Shown: positions 50,040 through 57,916 of the stretch, piece by piece
Layout: the number at the start of each line of letters is the position of its first letter
Position numbering within the stretch: the stretch's first letter is position 1
Assembly (NCBI GenBank): GCA_963789075.1
Contig: CAWBJQ010000003.1
Location: 558,001-622,000, forward strand
From: DATATJ01 sp963789075
GTDB taxonomy: Bacteria; Acidobacteriota; Vicinamibacteria; Vicinamibacterales; CAVVIG01
DNA: 64,000 bases
Reading direction: 5' to 3'
Program-made: the position numbers and the translations under genes
The notes under the pieces: model-generated
Seen by the model: only the letters and a program-made list of their open reading frames with translations
The model's database searches: none
Told to the model about the DNA's origin: nothing

Positions 50040-50278
50040 ACCAGCGGTCGGGACTGTGAGACTGGCGACTTGACCGTTCGAGAGCTGAGACGACGACGAG
50101 ACTGAAGACCGACGACTGAGACTGAAGACCGACGACTGGGACTGAAGACCGACGACTGGGACTGAAGACCGACGACTGGGACTGGACCGACGACTGGGAC
50201 TGAAGACTGCGACTGCGACTGCGACTGAAGACTGCGACTGATGACTGGGACTTGCGACTGCCGACTTGCGACTGACGA
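50040..50278. repeat. GACTG-orientation array with 20-bp tandem units
   Basis: From ~50098 to ~50195 the 20-bp unit GACTGGGACTGAAGACCGAC recurs about five times, with the third base of the second word varying (GAGACTG/GGGACTG) and one unit shortened. It then dissolves into 6-8 nt words (GACTGCGACTGCGACTGAAG). It ends exactly at the stop region of the OppF-type gene. Confidence 0.85.
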
Positions 50279-51157
50279 CTATATTGCCGCCCAATGTCCC
50301 GCGGCGACCTCCGTCAGGGCGGCGTCGCGGTTCACCGACCCAGGATCCAGGCTGATCCGGTGGCGGGGCGCATCCGGATCCGCGACCGGAATCGCCGACA
50401 GCAGCGCCCGCGTGTACGGATGCTGCGGCGCTGCGAACAGCGCGCCGGCCGGCGCCATCTCGACGATCTTGCCGCGATACATCACCGCCACGCGGCTGCA
50501 GACGTGCTTGACGAGTCGCAGATCGTGCGCGATGAACAGGTAGGTGAGCTTCAGCTGCTGTTGCAGATCCATCAGCAGGTTCACGACTTGCGCCTGTACC
50601 GAGACGTCGAGCGCCGATACCGGCTCGTCGAGAATCAGGAACGACGGGTTGAGCGCGAGGGCGCGCGCGAGGCCGATCCGCTGCCGCTGCCCGCCGCTGA
50701 ACTGATGTGGATAGCGCTCGAGATACGCCGGATCGAGGCCGACCAGATGAAACAGCTCGGCGACGCGCACGCGCCGCGCAGTTCGTGAGCCGAGCCCGTG
50801 AATGATCAGCGGCTCCTCGACGATCTGCCGCGCCTTCATGCGCGGATTCAGCGACGAGTACGGATCCTGAAAGACGATCTGCATCTGCCGCCGCGCCTCG
50901 CGCAGGCGGCGGCTGGAGAATGCCAGCACGTCCTCGCCGTGAAATCGCACCGAGCCTGACGTCGGCTCGATGAGACGCAGGATGCACCGTCCGGTGGTCG
51001 TCTTTCCGCTGCCGGATTCGCCGACGAGTCCGAACGTCTCCCCCTCGTCTATCGCAAAGCTCACATCGTCTACCGCGGGCACCGCGGTGCCTTTCCGGAA
51101 CAGGCCGCCGCCGCGGGCGAACCGCTTCACGAGGTGATTGACCTCGACGAGCGGCAC
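50279..51157 (-). CDS. Oligopeptide/dipeptide ABC transporter ATP-binding protein, OppF type
   Basis: 292 residues. Walker A FGLVGESGSGKTTTGRCILR, the characteristic RREARRQMQIVFQDPYSSLN Q-loop, signature PHQFSGGQRQRIGLARALAL, Walker B FLILDEPVSALDVSVQAQVV, H-loop YLFIAHDLRLVKHV and the OppF C-terminal HPYTRALLSAIPVADPDA. It energises import of peptides (or other solutes) together with the OppD-type partner directly upstream. No permease or binding-protein gene is adjacent, so the substrate is unknown. Intact. Confidence 0.92.
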   Translation of the reverse strand: MPLVEVNHLVKRFARGGGLFRKGTAVPAVDDVSFAIDEGETFGLVGESGSGKTTTGRCILRLIEPTSGSVRFHGEDVLAFSSRRLREARRQMQIVFQDPYSSLNPRMKARQIVEEPLIIHGLGSRTARRVRVAELFHLVGLDPAYLERYPHQFSGGQRQRIGLARALALNPSFLILDEPVSALDVSVQAQVVNLLMDLQQQLKLTYLFIAHDLRLVKHVCSRVAVMYRGKIVEMAPAGALFAAPQHPYTRALLSAIPVADPDAPRHRISLDPGSVNRDAALTEVAAGHWAAI

Positions 51158-52188
51158 CTAGACGCCCTTGCCCAGAGAATGGATCGGACTGACGGAGCCG
51201 AGGCGCACCGACCCATCCGCGTGCGCCGCCGTGGCGTGCAGGTAACACTTCGCCCGCTGATCGGGCCCGACGTCGTAGTCGGGCGGCGGGTCGACCACGC
51301 ACGGCTCGAAACGGCTCGGACATCGCGGATTGAACGCACAGCCCGGCGGCAGCGCGCCGAGCTGCGGCACGCTGCCTTCGATGGCATGCAATCGTCCGCC
51401 AGCGGGGCCGCCCGGCATCGAGGCCAGCAGGCCTTGGGTGTACGGATGCTTCGGGTTTCGAAAGATCGCCCGAACGGGTCCTTCCTCGACAAGGCGCCCG
51501 GCGTACATGACGGCAACGCGATCGGCGGTTTCGGCGACGACGCCGAGATCGTGCGTGATGAGGAGCAGCGCAAGGTGGAACGCGGACTTCATCTCGCGGA
51601 GCAAGTCCAGGATCTCGGCTTGAATCGTCACGTCGAGCGCGGTCGTCGGTTCGTCGGCGATGACGAGCGACGGCTGGCACGACAAGGCCATCGCGATGAG
51701 GACGCGCTGCCGCATGCCGCCGGAGAGCTGATGCGGGATAATCGCGAAATTCGCGATGCAGGGTTCGGGATTCGAACGGCGCCCAGCAACTCGATCGCCT
51801 GGGCGCGCGCGTTCCGCCGGGTCGCGCGGCCGTGCACACGCAGCGTCTCGCCGATCTGATCGCCGATGGTGAAGACCGGATTGAGCGCGGTCATCGGCTC
51901 CTGGAAGATCAACGCGATCTCTGCGCCGCGCACGGCGCGCATCTCGGATTCGTCGAGCGCGAGCAGGTTGCGCCCGTTGAACATGATGCGCCCTTCGGCG
52001 ATGCGCCCTGGCGGCTGGACGAGCCGCATGATGGACAGCGCCGTGACGGACTTGCCGCTGCCCGATTCTCCGACGAGGCCGAGCGTTTCGCCCGCGCGAA
52101 TCTCGAAGCTGACGTCGTTGACCGCGGGGACCGCCCCGCGCGGCGTGTCGAAGACGGTCGTCAGATGGTCGACGGAGAGCAGCGCCAT
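51158..52188 (-). CDS. Oligopeptide/dipeptide ABC transporter ATP-binding protein, OppD type (one frame change)
   Basis: About 343 residues. Walker A LGLVGESGSGKSVTALSIMR, ALIFQEPMTALNPVFTIGDQ, signature HQLSGGMRQRVLIAMALSCQ, Walker B LVIADEPTTALDVTIQAEIL, and the OppD/F C-terminal domain with cysteine-bearing PGCAFNPRCPSRFEPCV (an oligopeptide/dipeptide-transporter Fe-S-like motif). The frame changes near 51738 (an extra C in GATTATCCCGCATCAG). The start is ATG 52188. The stop abuts the OppF-type start with no gap: the two are one operon. Confidence 0.9.
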
Positions 52189-52202
52189 TTCAGTTAGCCC
52201 TG

Positions 52203-52262
52203 AACCCTGAGCCTCGACCACCCTGAGCCCCGGGGCTGACCCTGAGTCCTGCCCCCTGAATC
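52203..52262. repeat. CCTGAGCC short-word array
   Basis: CCTGAACCCTGAGCC, CCACCCTGAGCCCCGG and GACCCTGAGTCCTG follow one another between the mutase stop and the OppD-type start. Confidence 0.6.
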
Positions 52263-52272
52263 CGGGCCTCGC

Positions 52273-53853
52273 TCACAGCGTGGCGGTCTCCTGGTATTCG
52301 CCGAAGACGTCGCGCATCGCGTCGGCGATCTCGCCGATGGTCGCGCGCGCTTCCACGGCGGCGATGATCGGCGGAACGAGATTGTGGCCGTCGCGCGCCG
52401 CGGCCAGGACGCCGGCAATCGCGGCTTCCCAGGCGCCGGCGCTGCGCCCGGCGCGCACGGCCCGGACGCGCTCGATCTGTCGCCGTTCGACTTCCGGGTC
52501 CATTTCGAAAAGGGGTACGGCCCCTTTTCCGTCGGCGCCTGGGGAAAAGGGGCCGTACCCCTTTTCGGCGTACCGGTTCACGCCGACCACGACCGCCTCG
52601 CCCGCGTCGACGGCCACCTGAGCGCGATAGGCCGACTCCTGAATTTCGCGCTGGATCAGGCCCGTCTCGATCGCCGCGAGCGTGCCGCCGGCGTCGTCGA
52701 TTCGGGCCAGCAGTGCTTCCGCGTCGCGCTCGATCTGGTTGGTCAGCACTTCGACCGCGTACGCCCCGGCGAACGGATCCACGGTGTTCGCCACACCGCT
52801 CTCGCTCGCGATGATCTGTTGCGTGCGCAGCGCGATGCGCGCGGACTCTTCGGTCGGCAGCGCCAGCGCCTCGTCGCGCCCGTTGCAGTGCAGCGACTGC
52901 GTGCCGCCGAGCACCGCCGCCAGCGCCTGCAGCGCGACGCGGACGATGTTGTTGTCTGGCTGCTGAGCGGTCAGCGTGCTGCCGGCGGTCTGCGTGTGAA
53001 AGCGCAGCTGCTGCGCGCGCGGATGAGTGGCGTGAAACCGATCGCGCATGATCCGCGCCCACAGCCGGCGCGCCGCCCGGAACTTGGCGATCTCTTCGAG
53101 AAAATCGTTGTGCGCGTTGAAGAAGAACGACACGCGCTGGCCGAACTGATTCACGTCGAGCCCGGCGTCGATCGCCGCCTGCACGTAGGCCGTGGCATGC
53201 GCAAACGTGAACGCGACCTCCTGCACCGCCGTCGATCCCGCCTCGCGGATGTGATAGCCGCTGATCGAAATCGTGTTCCAGTTGGGCAGCTCGCGCTCGC
53301 AATACGCGAAGATGTCGGTGACGATGCGCAGCGACTGGCGCGGGGGATAAATATACGTGCCGCGCGCCACGTACTCCTTGAGGATGTCGTTCTGGATCGT
53401 GCCCGCGAGCGCCGCCGCCGGCGCGCCCTGCCGGCGCGCGACGGCGATATAGAGCGCGAGCAGGATGATCGCCGTCGAGTTGATCGTCATCGACGTGGAC
53501 ACGCGATCGAGCGGAATGCCGTCGAAGAGCGCCGCCATGTCCTCGATCGAGTCGATCGCGACGCCGACCTTTCCGACCTCGCCCGCGGCAAGCGCGTGAT
53601 CGGAGTCGTAGCCCATTTGCGTCGGCAAATCGAACGCGACGCTCAACCCGCTGACGCCTTGGGCGAGCAGGTAGCGGTACCGCGCGTTCGATTCGGCCGC
53701 TGTGCCGAACCCCGCGTACTGCCGCATCGTCCACAACCGCCCGCGGTACATCGTCGGCTGGATGCCGCGTGTGAATGGGAACTCGCCAGGCATGCCCAGC
53801 GCCGTGTCCGGGCTCCAGCCGGCCAGATCGTCGGCGGTCTGAACGGGTCGCAC
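52273..53853 (-). CDS. Methylmalonyl-CoA mutase large (catalytic) subunit
   Basis: 526 residues, the size of the alpha subunit without the B12-binding domain, so a separate small subunit must exist elsewhere. It carries out the adenosylcobalamin-dependent interconversion of methylmalonyl-CoA and succinyl-CoA. Conserved text: LGMPGEFPFTRGIQPTMYRG, AFDLPTQMGYDSDHALAAGE, GTIQNDILKEYVARGTYIYP, ISISGYHIREAGSTAVQEVA, FHTQTAGSTLTAQQPDNNIV and DPEVERRQIERVRAVRA. Between VVVGVNRYAEKG and EMDPEVERR a REP pair adds about a dozen residues. GTG 53853 is the start: TACAAT lies 6 nt before it. Otherwise intact, in contrast to many neighbours. MeaA-like mutases are an alternative. Confidence 0.88.
   Translation of the reverse strand: MRPVQTADDLAGWSPDTALGMPGEFPFTRGIQPTMYRGRLWTMRQYAGFGTAAESNARYRYLLAQGVSGLSVAFDLPTQMGYDSDHALAAGEVGKVGVAIDSIEDMAALFDGIPLDRVSTSMTINSTAIILLALYIAVARRQGAPAAALAGTIQNDILKEYVARGTYIYPPRQSLRIVTDIFAYCERELPNWNTISISGYHIREAGSTAVQEVAFTFAHATAYVQAAIDAGLDVNQFGQRVSFFFNAHNDFLEEIAKFRAARRLWARIMRDRFHATHPRAQQLRFHTQTAGSTLTAQQPDNNIVRVALQALAAVLGGTQSLHCNGRDEALALPTEESARIALRTQQIIASESGVANTVDPFAGAYAVEVLTNQIERDAEALLARIDDAGGTLAAIETGLIQREIQESAYRAQVAVDAGEAVVVGVNRYAEKGYGPFSPGADGKGAVPLFEMDPEVERRQIERVRAVRAGRSAGAWEAAIAGVLAAARDGHNLVPPIIAAVEARATIGEIADAMRDVFGEYQETATL
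52508..52565. repeat. REP pair in frame inside the methylmalonyl-CoA mutase gene
   Basis: Two hairpins, AAAAGGGG-TACGG-CCCCTTTT and AAAAGGGG-CCGTA-CCCCTTTT, in inverted orientation 14 bp apart. They encode roughly KGYGPFSPGADGKGAVPLFE in frame. The same unit is intergenic at 29.77-29.84 kb. Confidence 0.85.
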
Positions 53854-53913
53854 GGGAAGATTGTAGTGCTTCCTCGATGGTCCTTCCCAGCATTCAGCGT
53901 AAGATGCTCGCCA
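53854..53913. promoter_or_regulatory. Divergent leaderless promoters of the mutase and the O-methyltransferase
   Basis: On the minus strand TACAAT (53860-53865) ends 6 nt before GTG 53853. On the plus strand TAAGAT (53900-53905) ends 8 nt before ATG 53914. Only 60 bp separate the two starts, so their control regions overlap. Confidence 0.45.
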
Positions 53914-54963
53914 ATGAAGCTCACCGTCTCGCCCGAGAATCCGATTGAGCGTCTGGTCCTGGCCCTGGGTATTCCGCCGGTCACGCTCGTGGATACTCAC
54001 ATGAGCTTCATGCGCGCGCGAGCGATCATGGTCGGCACCAAGGTCGGCGTGTTCGAGGCGCTTGCCGCTGGTCCGCTGGACGCCGCCGCGATTGCGCAGC
54101 GGTGCGGCACCGCTCCGGCGTCGACGGAAAAGCTGCTCAACGCGCTGGTCGGCTCCGGCTACCTGCTGTTTCGCCACGCGCAGTATGCGCTGTCGCCGGT
54201 GGCGCGGAAGTGGCTCACGCGCGACTCGCCGACGTCGATGCGCGACAAAGTGCTGTTCGAATTCGTCGAGTGGTCGTTTGTCGAGCACTTCGAAGACTAT
54301 GTGCGCACCGGACAGCCGCTCGACATGCATCGCTCGGTTTCCGACGAGCAGTGGGGTCTGTATCAGGGTGCGATGCGCGCCCTGTCAGGGTTGGCGGCGC
54401 CCGAAGTAGTTCGCCGCACGCCGATGCCCGCGGGCGCGACGGCCATGCTCGACATCGGCGGCTCGCACGGCTTCGTGTCGGTGGCGATGTGCCGGCGGCA
54501 TGCCGGCCTGCGGGCGGTGATCCTCGATCTGCCGGCGGCGGTGACGCACGCGGCGCCGATTCTCGCCAGGGAAGGCATGGGCGATCGTGTGACGCACCGT
54601 GCGGGCGACGCGTTGGTCGACGATCTCGGCACCAGTGCGTGGGATTTCATCTACGTGTCGCAGCTGCTCCATCATTTCGACGAGCCGACCAATCGCGAGC
54701 TGGTGCGGCGCATCGCGCGCGCGCTGCGGCCGAACGGCGTGTTCGTCGTGCTCGAAATGATTCGTCCGGCGTCGCCGAACGACGCCGGGCAGATCGGCGC
54801 GTTGCTCGATCTGTACTTCGCGCTCACGAGCCAGTCGGGCACGTGGTCGATCGCCGAGATGCAGGGTTGGCAGCGCGACGCGGGGCTTCTCCCTCGGAAG
54901 CCGATCCGTCTGCGGACCGTGCCTGGCGCCGCGGAGATCATCGCCGTCAAACCGGGCGCGTAG
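53914..54963 (+). CDS. SAM-dependent O-methyltransferase (Methyltransf_2 / hydroxyneurosporene type)
   Basis: 349 residues. The N-terminal dimerisation winged helix (VGTKVGVFEALAAGPLDAAA, STEKLLNALVGSGYLLF) is followed by a Rossmann-like methyltransferase domain with MLDIGGSHGFVSVAMC (glycine motif I), LRAVILDLPAAVTHAAPILA (the acidic ribose-binding residue), WDFIYVSQLLHHFDEPTNRE and RALRPNGVFVVLEMIRP. The group methylates phenols, carotenoid or polyketide hydroxyls; the substrate is unknown. Intact. Start ATG 53914 is followed directly by MKLTVSPENPIERLVLAL. Confidence 0.85.
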   Translation: MKLTVSPENPIERLVLALGIPPVTLVDTHMSFMRARAIMVGTKVGVFEALAAGPLDAAAIAQRCGTAPASTEKLLNALVGSGYLLFRHAQYALSPVARKWLTRDSPTSMRDKVLFEFVEWSFVEHFEDYVRTGQPLDMHRSVSDEQWGLYQGAMRALSGLAAPEVVRRTPMPAGATAMLDIGGSHGFVSVAMCRRHAGLRAVILDLPAAVTHAAPILAREGMGDRVTHRAGDALVDDLGTSAWDFIYVSQLLHHFDEPTNRELVRRIARALRPNGVFVVLEMIRPASPNDAGQIGALLDLYFALTSQSGTWSIAEMQGWQRDAGLLPRKPIRLRTVPGAAEIIAVKPGA

Positions 54964-55054
54964 TCTTCGTGGTGCCAATCATTTATGGTCGACGCCTTGC
55001 GTCGCTGCGCGGCCGGTACCTTTCGAATCGCGCCGCCCGATCACCCGTAAGTGC

Positions 55055-55083
55055 TTGACAGACCGGCGTCTGTGGCCTAAACT
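55055..55083 (+). promoter_or_regulatory. Strong sigma70-type promoter
   Basis: A perfect -35 TTGACA (55055-55060), 17-bp spacer and -10 TAAACT (55078-55083). Transcription should begin near 55090, giving a ~125-nt leader before ATG 55214. It is the clearest canonical promoter in the window. Confidence 0.7.
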
Positions 55084-55121
55084 CTGCTTACCGACAATTT
55101 TTTCGATACACATCACACTCA

Positions 55122-55177
55122 GGCGCCCGATCCCTGTGCATCGCCCTGGTGTAGGCAGAATCGGATCGGGAAGCGCC
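55122..55177 (+). ncRNA. Structured 5' leader (candidate cis-regulatory RNA)
   Basis: GGCGC-CCGATCC (55122-55133) pairs with GGATCGG-(GAA bulge)-GCGCC (55163-55177): 12 base pairs with one 3-nt bulge and a 29-nt apical loop. A GC-rich hairpin (CCCGGCCGGCGG) follows before the ribosome site. No known riboswitch class was recognised. The call is structural only. Confidence 0.35.
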
Positions 55178-55213
55178 CCGGAACCCGGCCGGCGGCGTAG
55201 GGAGGGCAGCAGG

Positions 55214-55516
55214 ATGGACGACGTCGTGAACCGGTTCGCGCGAGAGCTGGCCGACGCGATTGCCGCCGCGGTCGCGGAGAATCCTCAAGTCGAAGCGTGC
55301 CGCGAGAAGGCCCGCGCTGCAGGATTCGAAATGAAAGTCACCCTCGAAGCCATCGTCGGCTTCGTCAATCGCGCGCAGACGGGCGCGCTGGCCAAAGTGG
55401 CCGCTCCGGCCCGTGCTGCGCAGCCGCGTCGCAACTTCGAGGTTTCGGCCAACGATCGCCGTTTTCTTCGTTCGCTACGGATTGCAGCTGACGAAACCGC
55501 TGAACCGGTGGAGTAA
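55214..55516 (+). CDS. Small helical protein of unknown function
   Basis: 100 residues. ATG 55214 has GGAGGGCAGCAGG directly upstream. The first two thirds are predicted helical and amphipathic (DDVVNRFARELADAIAAAVA, QVEACREKARAAGFEMKVTL), ending with an acidic, Glu/Thr-rich tail (AADETAEPVE). No membrane segment, signal peptide or catalytic motif. The strong promoter, long folded leader, good ribosome site and a perfect downstream terminator all indicate a well-expressed single gene. I do not recognise the family. Confidence 0.75.
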   Translation: MDDVVNRFARELADAIAAAVAENPQVEACREKARAAGFEMKVTLEAIVGFVNRAQTGALAKVAAPARAAQPRRNFEVSANDRRFLRSLRIAADETAEPVE

Positions 55517-55582
55517 AGACCGGGATTCGGGATTCGGGATTTGTGATTCGGAAGTTGGGATTTCGGAGTTGGGATTCGCCAG
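55517..55582. repeat. GGGATTCGGGATT short-word array
   Basis: GGGATTCGGGATTTGTGATTC, GGAAGTTGGGATTTCGG and GGGATTCG words between the stop codon and the terminator. Related CCCTAATCCCGAACCCC words appear just past the terminator. Confidence 0.7.
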
Positions 55583-55611
55583 GCCGGCGCACTTCGGTGC
55601 GCCGGCTTTTT
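55583..55611 (+). terminator. Rho-independent terminator
   Basis: GCCGGCGCAC-TTCG-GTGCGCCGGC followed by TTTTT: a perfect 10-bp stem with a stable UUCG tetraloop and a U-tract. It ends the 55.2 kb transcript. Confidence 0.92.
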
Positions 55612-55625
55612 CATTTCACAGAGCC

Positions 55626-56375
55626 CTAATCCCGAACCCCAGCTTGATTCGCCACGCGCGCCGCCGCGGCCGCCGCGGCATGCGGGTCGCCAAGATAGTA
55701 GTGGCGGATCGGCCGCAGGTCGTCGTCCAGCTCGTAGACCAGCGGGATTCCCGTCGGGATGTTCAGCTCCACGATGTCGGCTTCTGACACGTTGTCGAGA
55801 TATTTGACGAGCGCACGCAGGCTGTTGCCGTGCGCGGCGATCAGGACGCGCTTGCCCGATCGGATCGTCGGGGCAATCGTCTCGTGCCAGTACGGCAGGA
55901 AGCGTGCGACGGTGTCCTTCAGCGATTCGGTCAGCGGCAGGTCGGCCGCCTTCAGATGCCGGTAGCGCGGATCGTGCGAGGGATGCCGCTCGTCGTCGCG
56001 CGCGAGCGCGGGCGGCGGAATGTCGTAGCTGCGACGCCAGATCTTGATTTGCGCGTCGCCATGTTTCGCGGCCGTCTCCGCCTTGTTCAGCCCCTGGAGC
56101 GCGCCGTAGTGCCGCTCGTTCAGTCGCCAGTCCTTGACCACCGGGATCCACAGCAGATCGAGCGCGTGCAGCGCGATACCGAGCGTCCGGATCGCGCGCG
56201 TCAGGACCGACGTATACGCGAGATCGAACACGTAGCCGCCCTCGCGCAGCAGGCGCCCCGCCTCGCGCGCTTCCACCACGCCGCGCTCCGACAGATCGAC
56301 GTCGGTCCACCCGGTGAAGCGGTTTTCCTGGTTCCACGTGCTCTCGCCGTGGCGGAGCAGAACGATCTTGTGCAT
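55626..56375 (-). CDS. gpmA: 2,3-bisphosphoglycerate-dependent phosphoglycerate mutase
   Basis: 249 residues, the usual dPGM length. Converts 3-phosphoglycerate to 2-phosphoglycerate. The phosphohistidine motif is KIVLLRHGESTWNQENRFTG; other features are DVDLSERGVVEAREAG, YTSVLTRAIRTL, RLNERHYGALQGLNKAETAA and VLIAAHGNSLRALVKYLDNV (second catalytic His). Immediately upstream lies enolase, the next glycolytic enzyme, transcribed in the same direction. Intact. Its tail (HAAAAAAARVANQAGV) is an Ala-rich extension. Confidence 0.96.
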   Translation of the reverse strand: MHKIVLLRHGESTWNQENRFTGWTDVDLSERGVVEAREAGRLLREGGYVFDLAYTSVLTRAIRTLGIALHALDLLWIPVVKDWRLNERHYGALQGLNKAETAAKHGDAQIKIWRRSYDIPPPALARDDERHPSHDPRYRHLKAADLPLTESLKDTVARFLPYWHETIAPTIRSGKRVLIAAHGNSLRALVKYLDNVSEADIVELNIPTGIPLVYELDDDLRPIRHYYLGDPHAAAAAAARVANQAGVRD

Positions 56376-56394
56376 AGTGTGTCCGCTCGGCTGA

Positions 56395-56470
56395 CCTGTC
56401 CGCCGGAGCCTTGGCGGAGGTGGAAGCCTTCGCGCTACTCAGGTCCGGGCTGACGCCTTCGCGCTACGGA
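56395..56470. repeat. REP words between eno and gpmA (overlapping the eno 3' end)
   Basis: GGAAGCCTTCGCGCTACTCAGG and GACGCCTTCGCGCTACGGAGC (given approximately) are two copies of the CCTTCGCGCTACG word. The right copy forms the last codons and stop of enolase. Confidence 0.65.
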
Positions 56471-57822
56471 GCCGATGTCTGTGCGGCACGTATCCGCCGT
56501 GCGGCCGGCGAACACGGCCGAGGCGCCGAGCTCTTCTTCGATGCGCAGCAACTGGTTGTACCTGCACACGCGATCGGTGCGGCTCGCCGAGCCTGTCTTG
56601 ATCTGCCCGGCTGCGGTGCCGACCGCCAGATCCGCGATCGTCGAATCCTCGGTCTCGCCCGATCGGTGAGAGATGATCGTGCCGTAGCCCGCGTCGCGCG
56701 CCATCCGCACCGCGTCGAGCGTTTCGGTGACGGTGCCGATCTGATTCAGCTTCACGAGCAGCGCGTTGGCGACGTGGTCGGCGATGCCCTTGCGCAGAAT
56801 CTCCGGGTTCGTCACGAATACATCGTCGCCCACCACTTGCACGCGGCCGCCGAGCGCGGACGTGAGCCGCTGCCAGCCGGACCAGTCGCCCTCGGCGAGT
56901 CCGTCTTCGATCGAGACGATCGGATATTGACGGATCCAGTCCTCGAACATGCGGATCATGTCGTCCGACGTGCGGTCCGCTTCGCGCGATTTCTTGAACG
57001 TGTACGTGCCGCCGCCGGCCCACAGCTCGCTCGCGGCGACGTCCAGCGCAATGGCCACGTCGCGGCCCGCCACGAGGCCGGTCTTGCCGATGGCTTCGAG
57101 CACCACTTCCACCGCTTCGCGGTTCGATTTCAGGTTCGGCGCGAAGCCCCCCTCGTCGCCGACGCCGGTGGACTGGCCGCGCGCCTTCAGGATGCCGCGC
57201 AGCGCGTGAAAGACCTCCGCGCCCCAGCGCAGCGCCTCGCCGAATGACGGCGCGTTCAGCGGCATCACCATGAACTCCTGAAAGTCGACGCTGGAATCGG
57301 CATGCGCGCCGCCATTCAGAATGTTCATCATCGGAACCGGGAGCACGTACTGAGACCCGTCCCCCGTACCGGTACGGAGACCCGTCCCCTGTACCGGTAC
57401 GGAGACCCGTCCCCGTACAGATCGGCGAGATGCCGGTACAGCGGCAGGCGGAGCGCGGCCGCTTCCGCGCGCGCGGCGGCCATCGAAACGCCGAGCAGCG
57501 CGTTGGCGCCGAGCCGGCTTTTCGTTGGCGTGCCGTCGAGCGCGATCAATGCCTCGTCCAGCGCGCGTTGATCACGCTCGCGGCCGGTCACCGCGGCCGC
57601 GATCTCTCCGTTGACATGGGCCACGGCCGTCCGCACGCCTTTGCCGCCGTAGCGCGACGCGTCGCCGTCGCGCAGCTCGATCGCTTCGCGCTCGCCGGTC
57701 GACGCGCCCGACGGGACCGCCGCGCGGCCGAATGCGCCGCCGTCGAGCGTCACATCCACCTCGACGGTGGGGTTGCCGCGCGAGTCGAGTATCTCGCGGC
57801 CGTGGACACGGATGATCTTCAC
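56435..57822 (-). CDS. eno: Enolase carrying a REP insertion (one frame change)
   Basis: About 460 residues, longer than the usual ~430. Dehydrates 2-phosphoglycerate to phosphoenolpyruvate. N-terminal KIIRVHGREILDSRGNPTVE and VPSGASTGEREAIELRDGD; catalytic core MMNILNGGAHADSSVDFQEF, QVVGDDVFVTNPEILRKGI, LVKLNQIGTVTETLDAVRMA and GTIISHRSGETEDSTIADLA. Between LYRHLADLYG and YVLPVPMMNIL three copies of GGGGACGGGTCTC add ~24 codons; the frame slips there by one base, and a G lost from GGGGGACGGG would explain it. The C-terminal residues GSVARRRQPGPE come from another REP copy. GTG 57822 has GAGGAG 7 nt upstream. Single enolase copies are essential, so it is presumably functional. Confidence 0.9.
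57352..57419. repeat. Triple GGGGACGGGTCTC repeat inside enolase
   Basis: On the coding strand GTACGGGGACGGGTCTCC, GTACCGGTACAGGGGACGGG-TCTCC and GTACCGGTACGGGGGACGGG-TCTC follow one another with a ~25-bp period. Each contains the GTACCGGTAC palindrome. It lies between the first and second conserved blocks of the enzyme. Confidence 0.88.
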
Positions 57823-57916
57823 TCGAAGCTCCTCGTCTCGTTTCGACGATCAAACACAAAGGACACCAAGGACACAAAGGTCGGATCACCCATTGTGACG
57901 AGCCCGCGCAGCGATC

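Noticed and set aside
51740..51790. tRNA-like T-arm text (GGTTCGGGATTCGAAC)
   Set aside because: It lies inside the conserved OppD-type coding sequence (AVRIPNPASRI) and has no acceptor stem or anticodon arm around it.
53854..54330. N-terminal extension of the methylmalonyl-CoA mutase frame beyond 53853
   Set aside because: The extension overlaps the divergent O-methyltransferase gene, has no homology, and the promoter-like TACAAT lies at 53860-53865.
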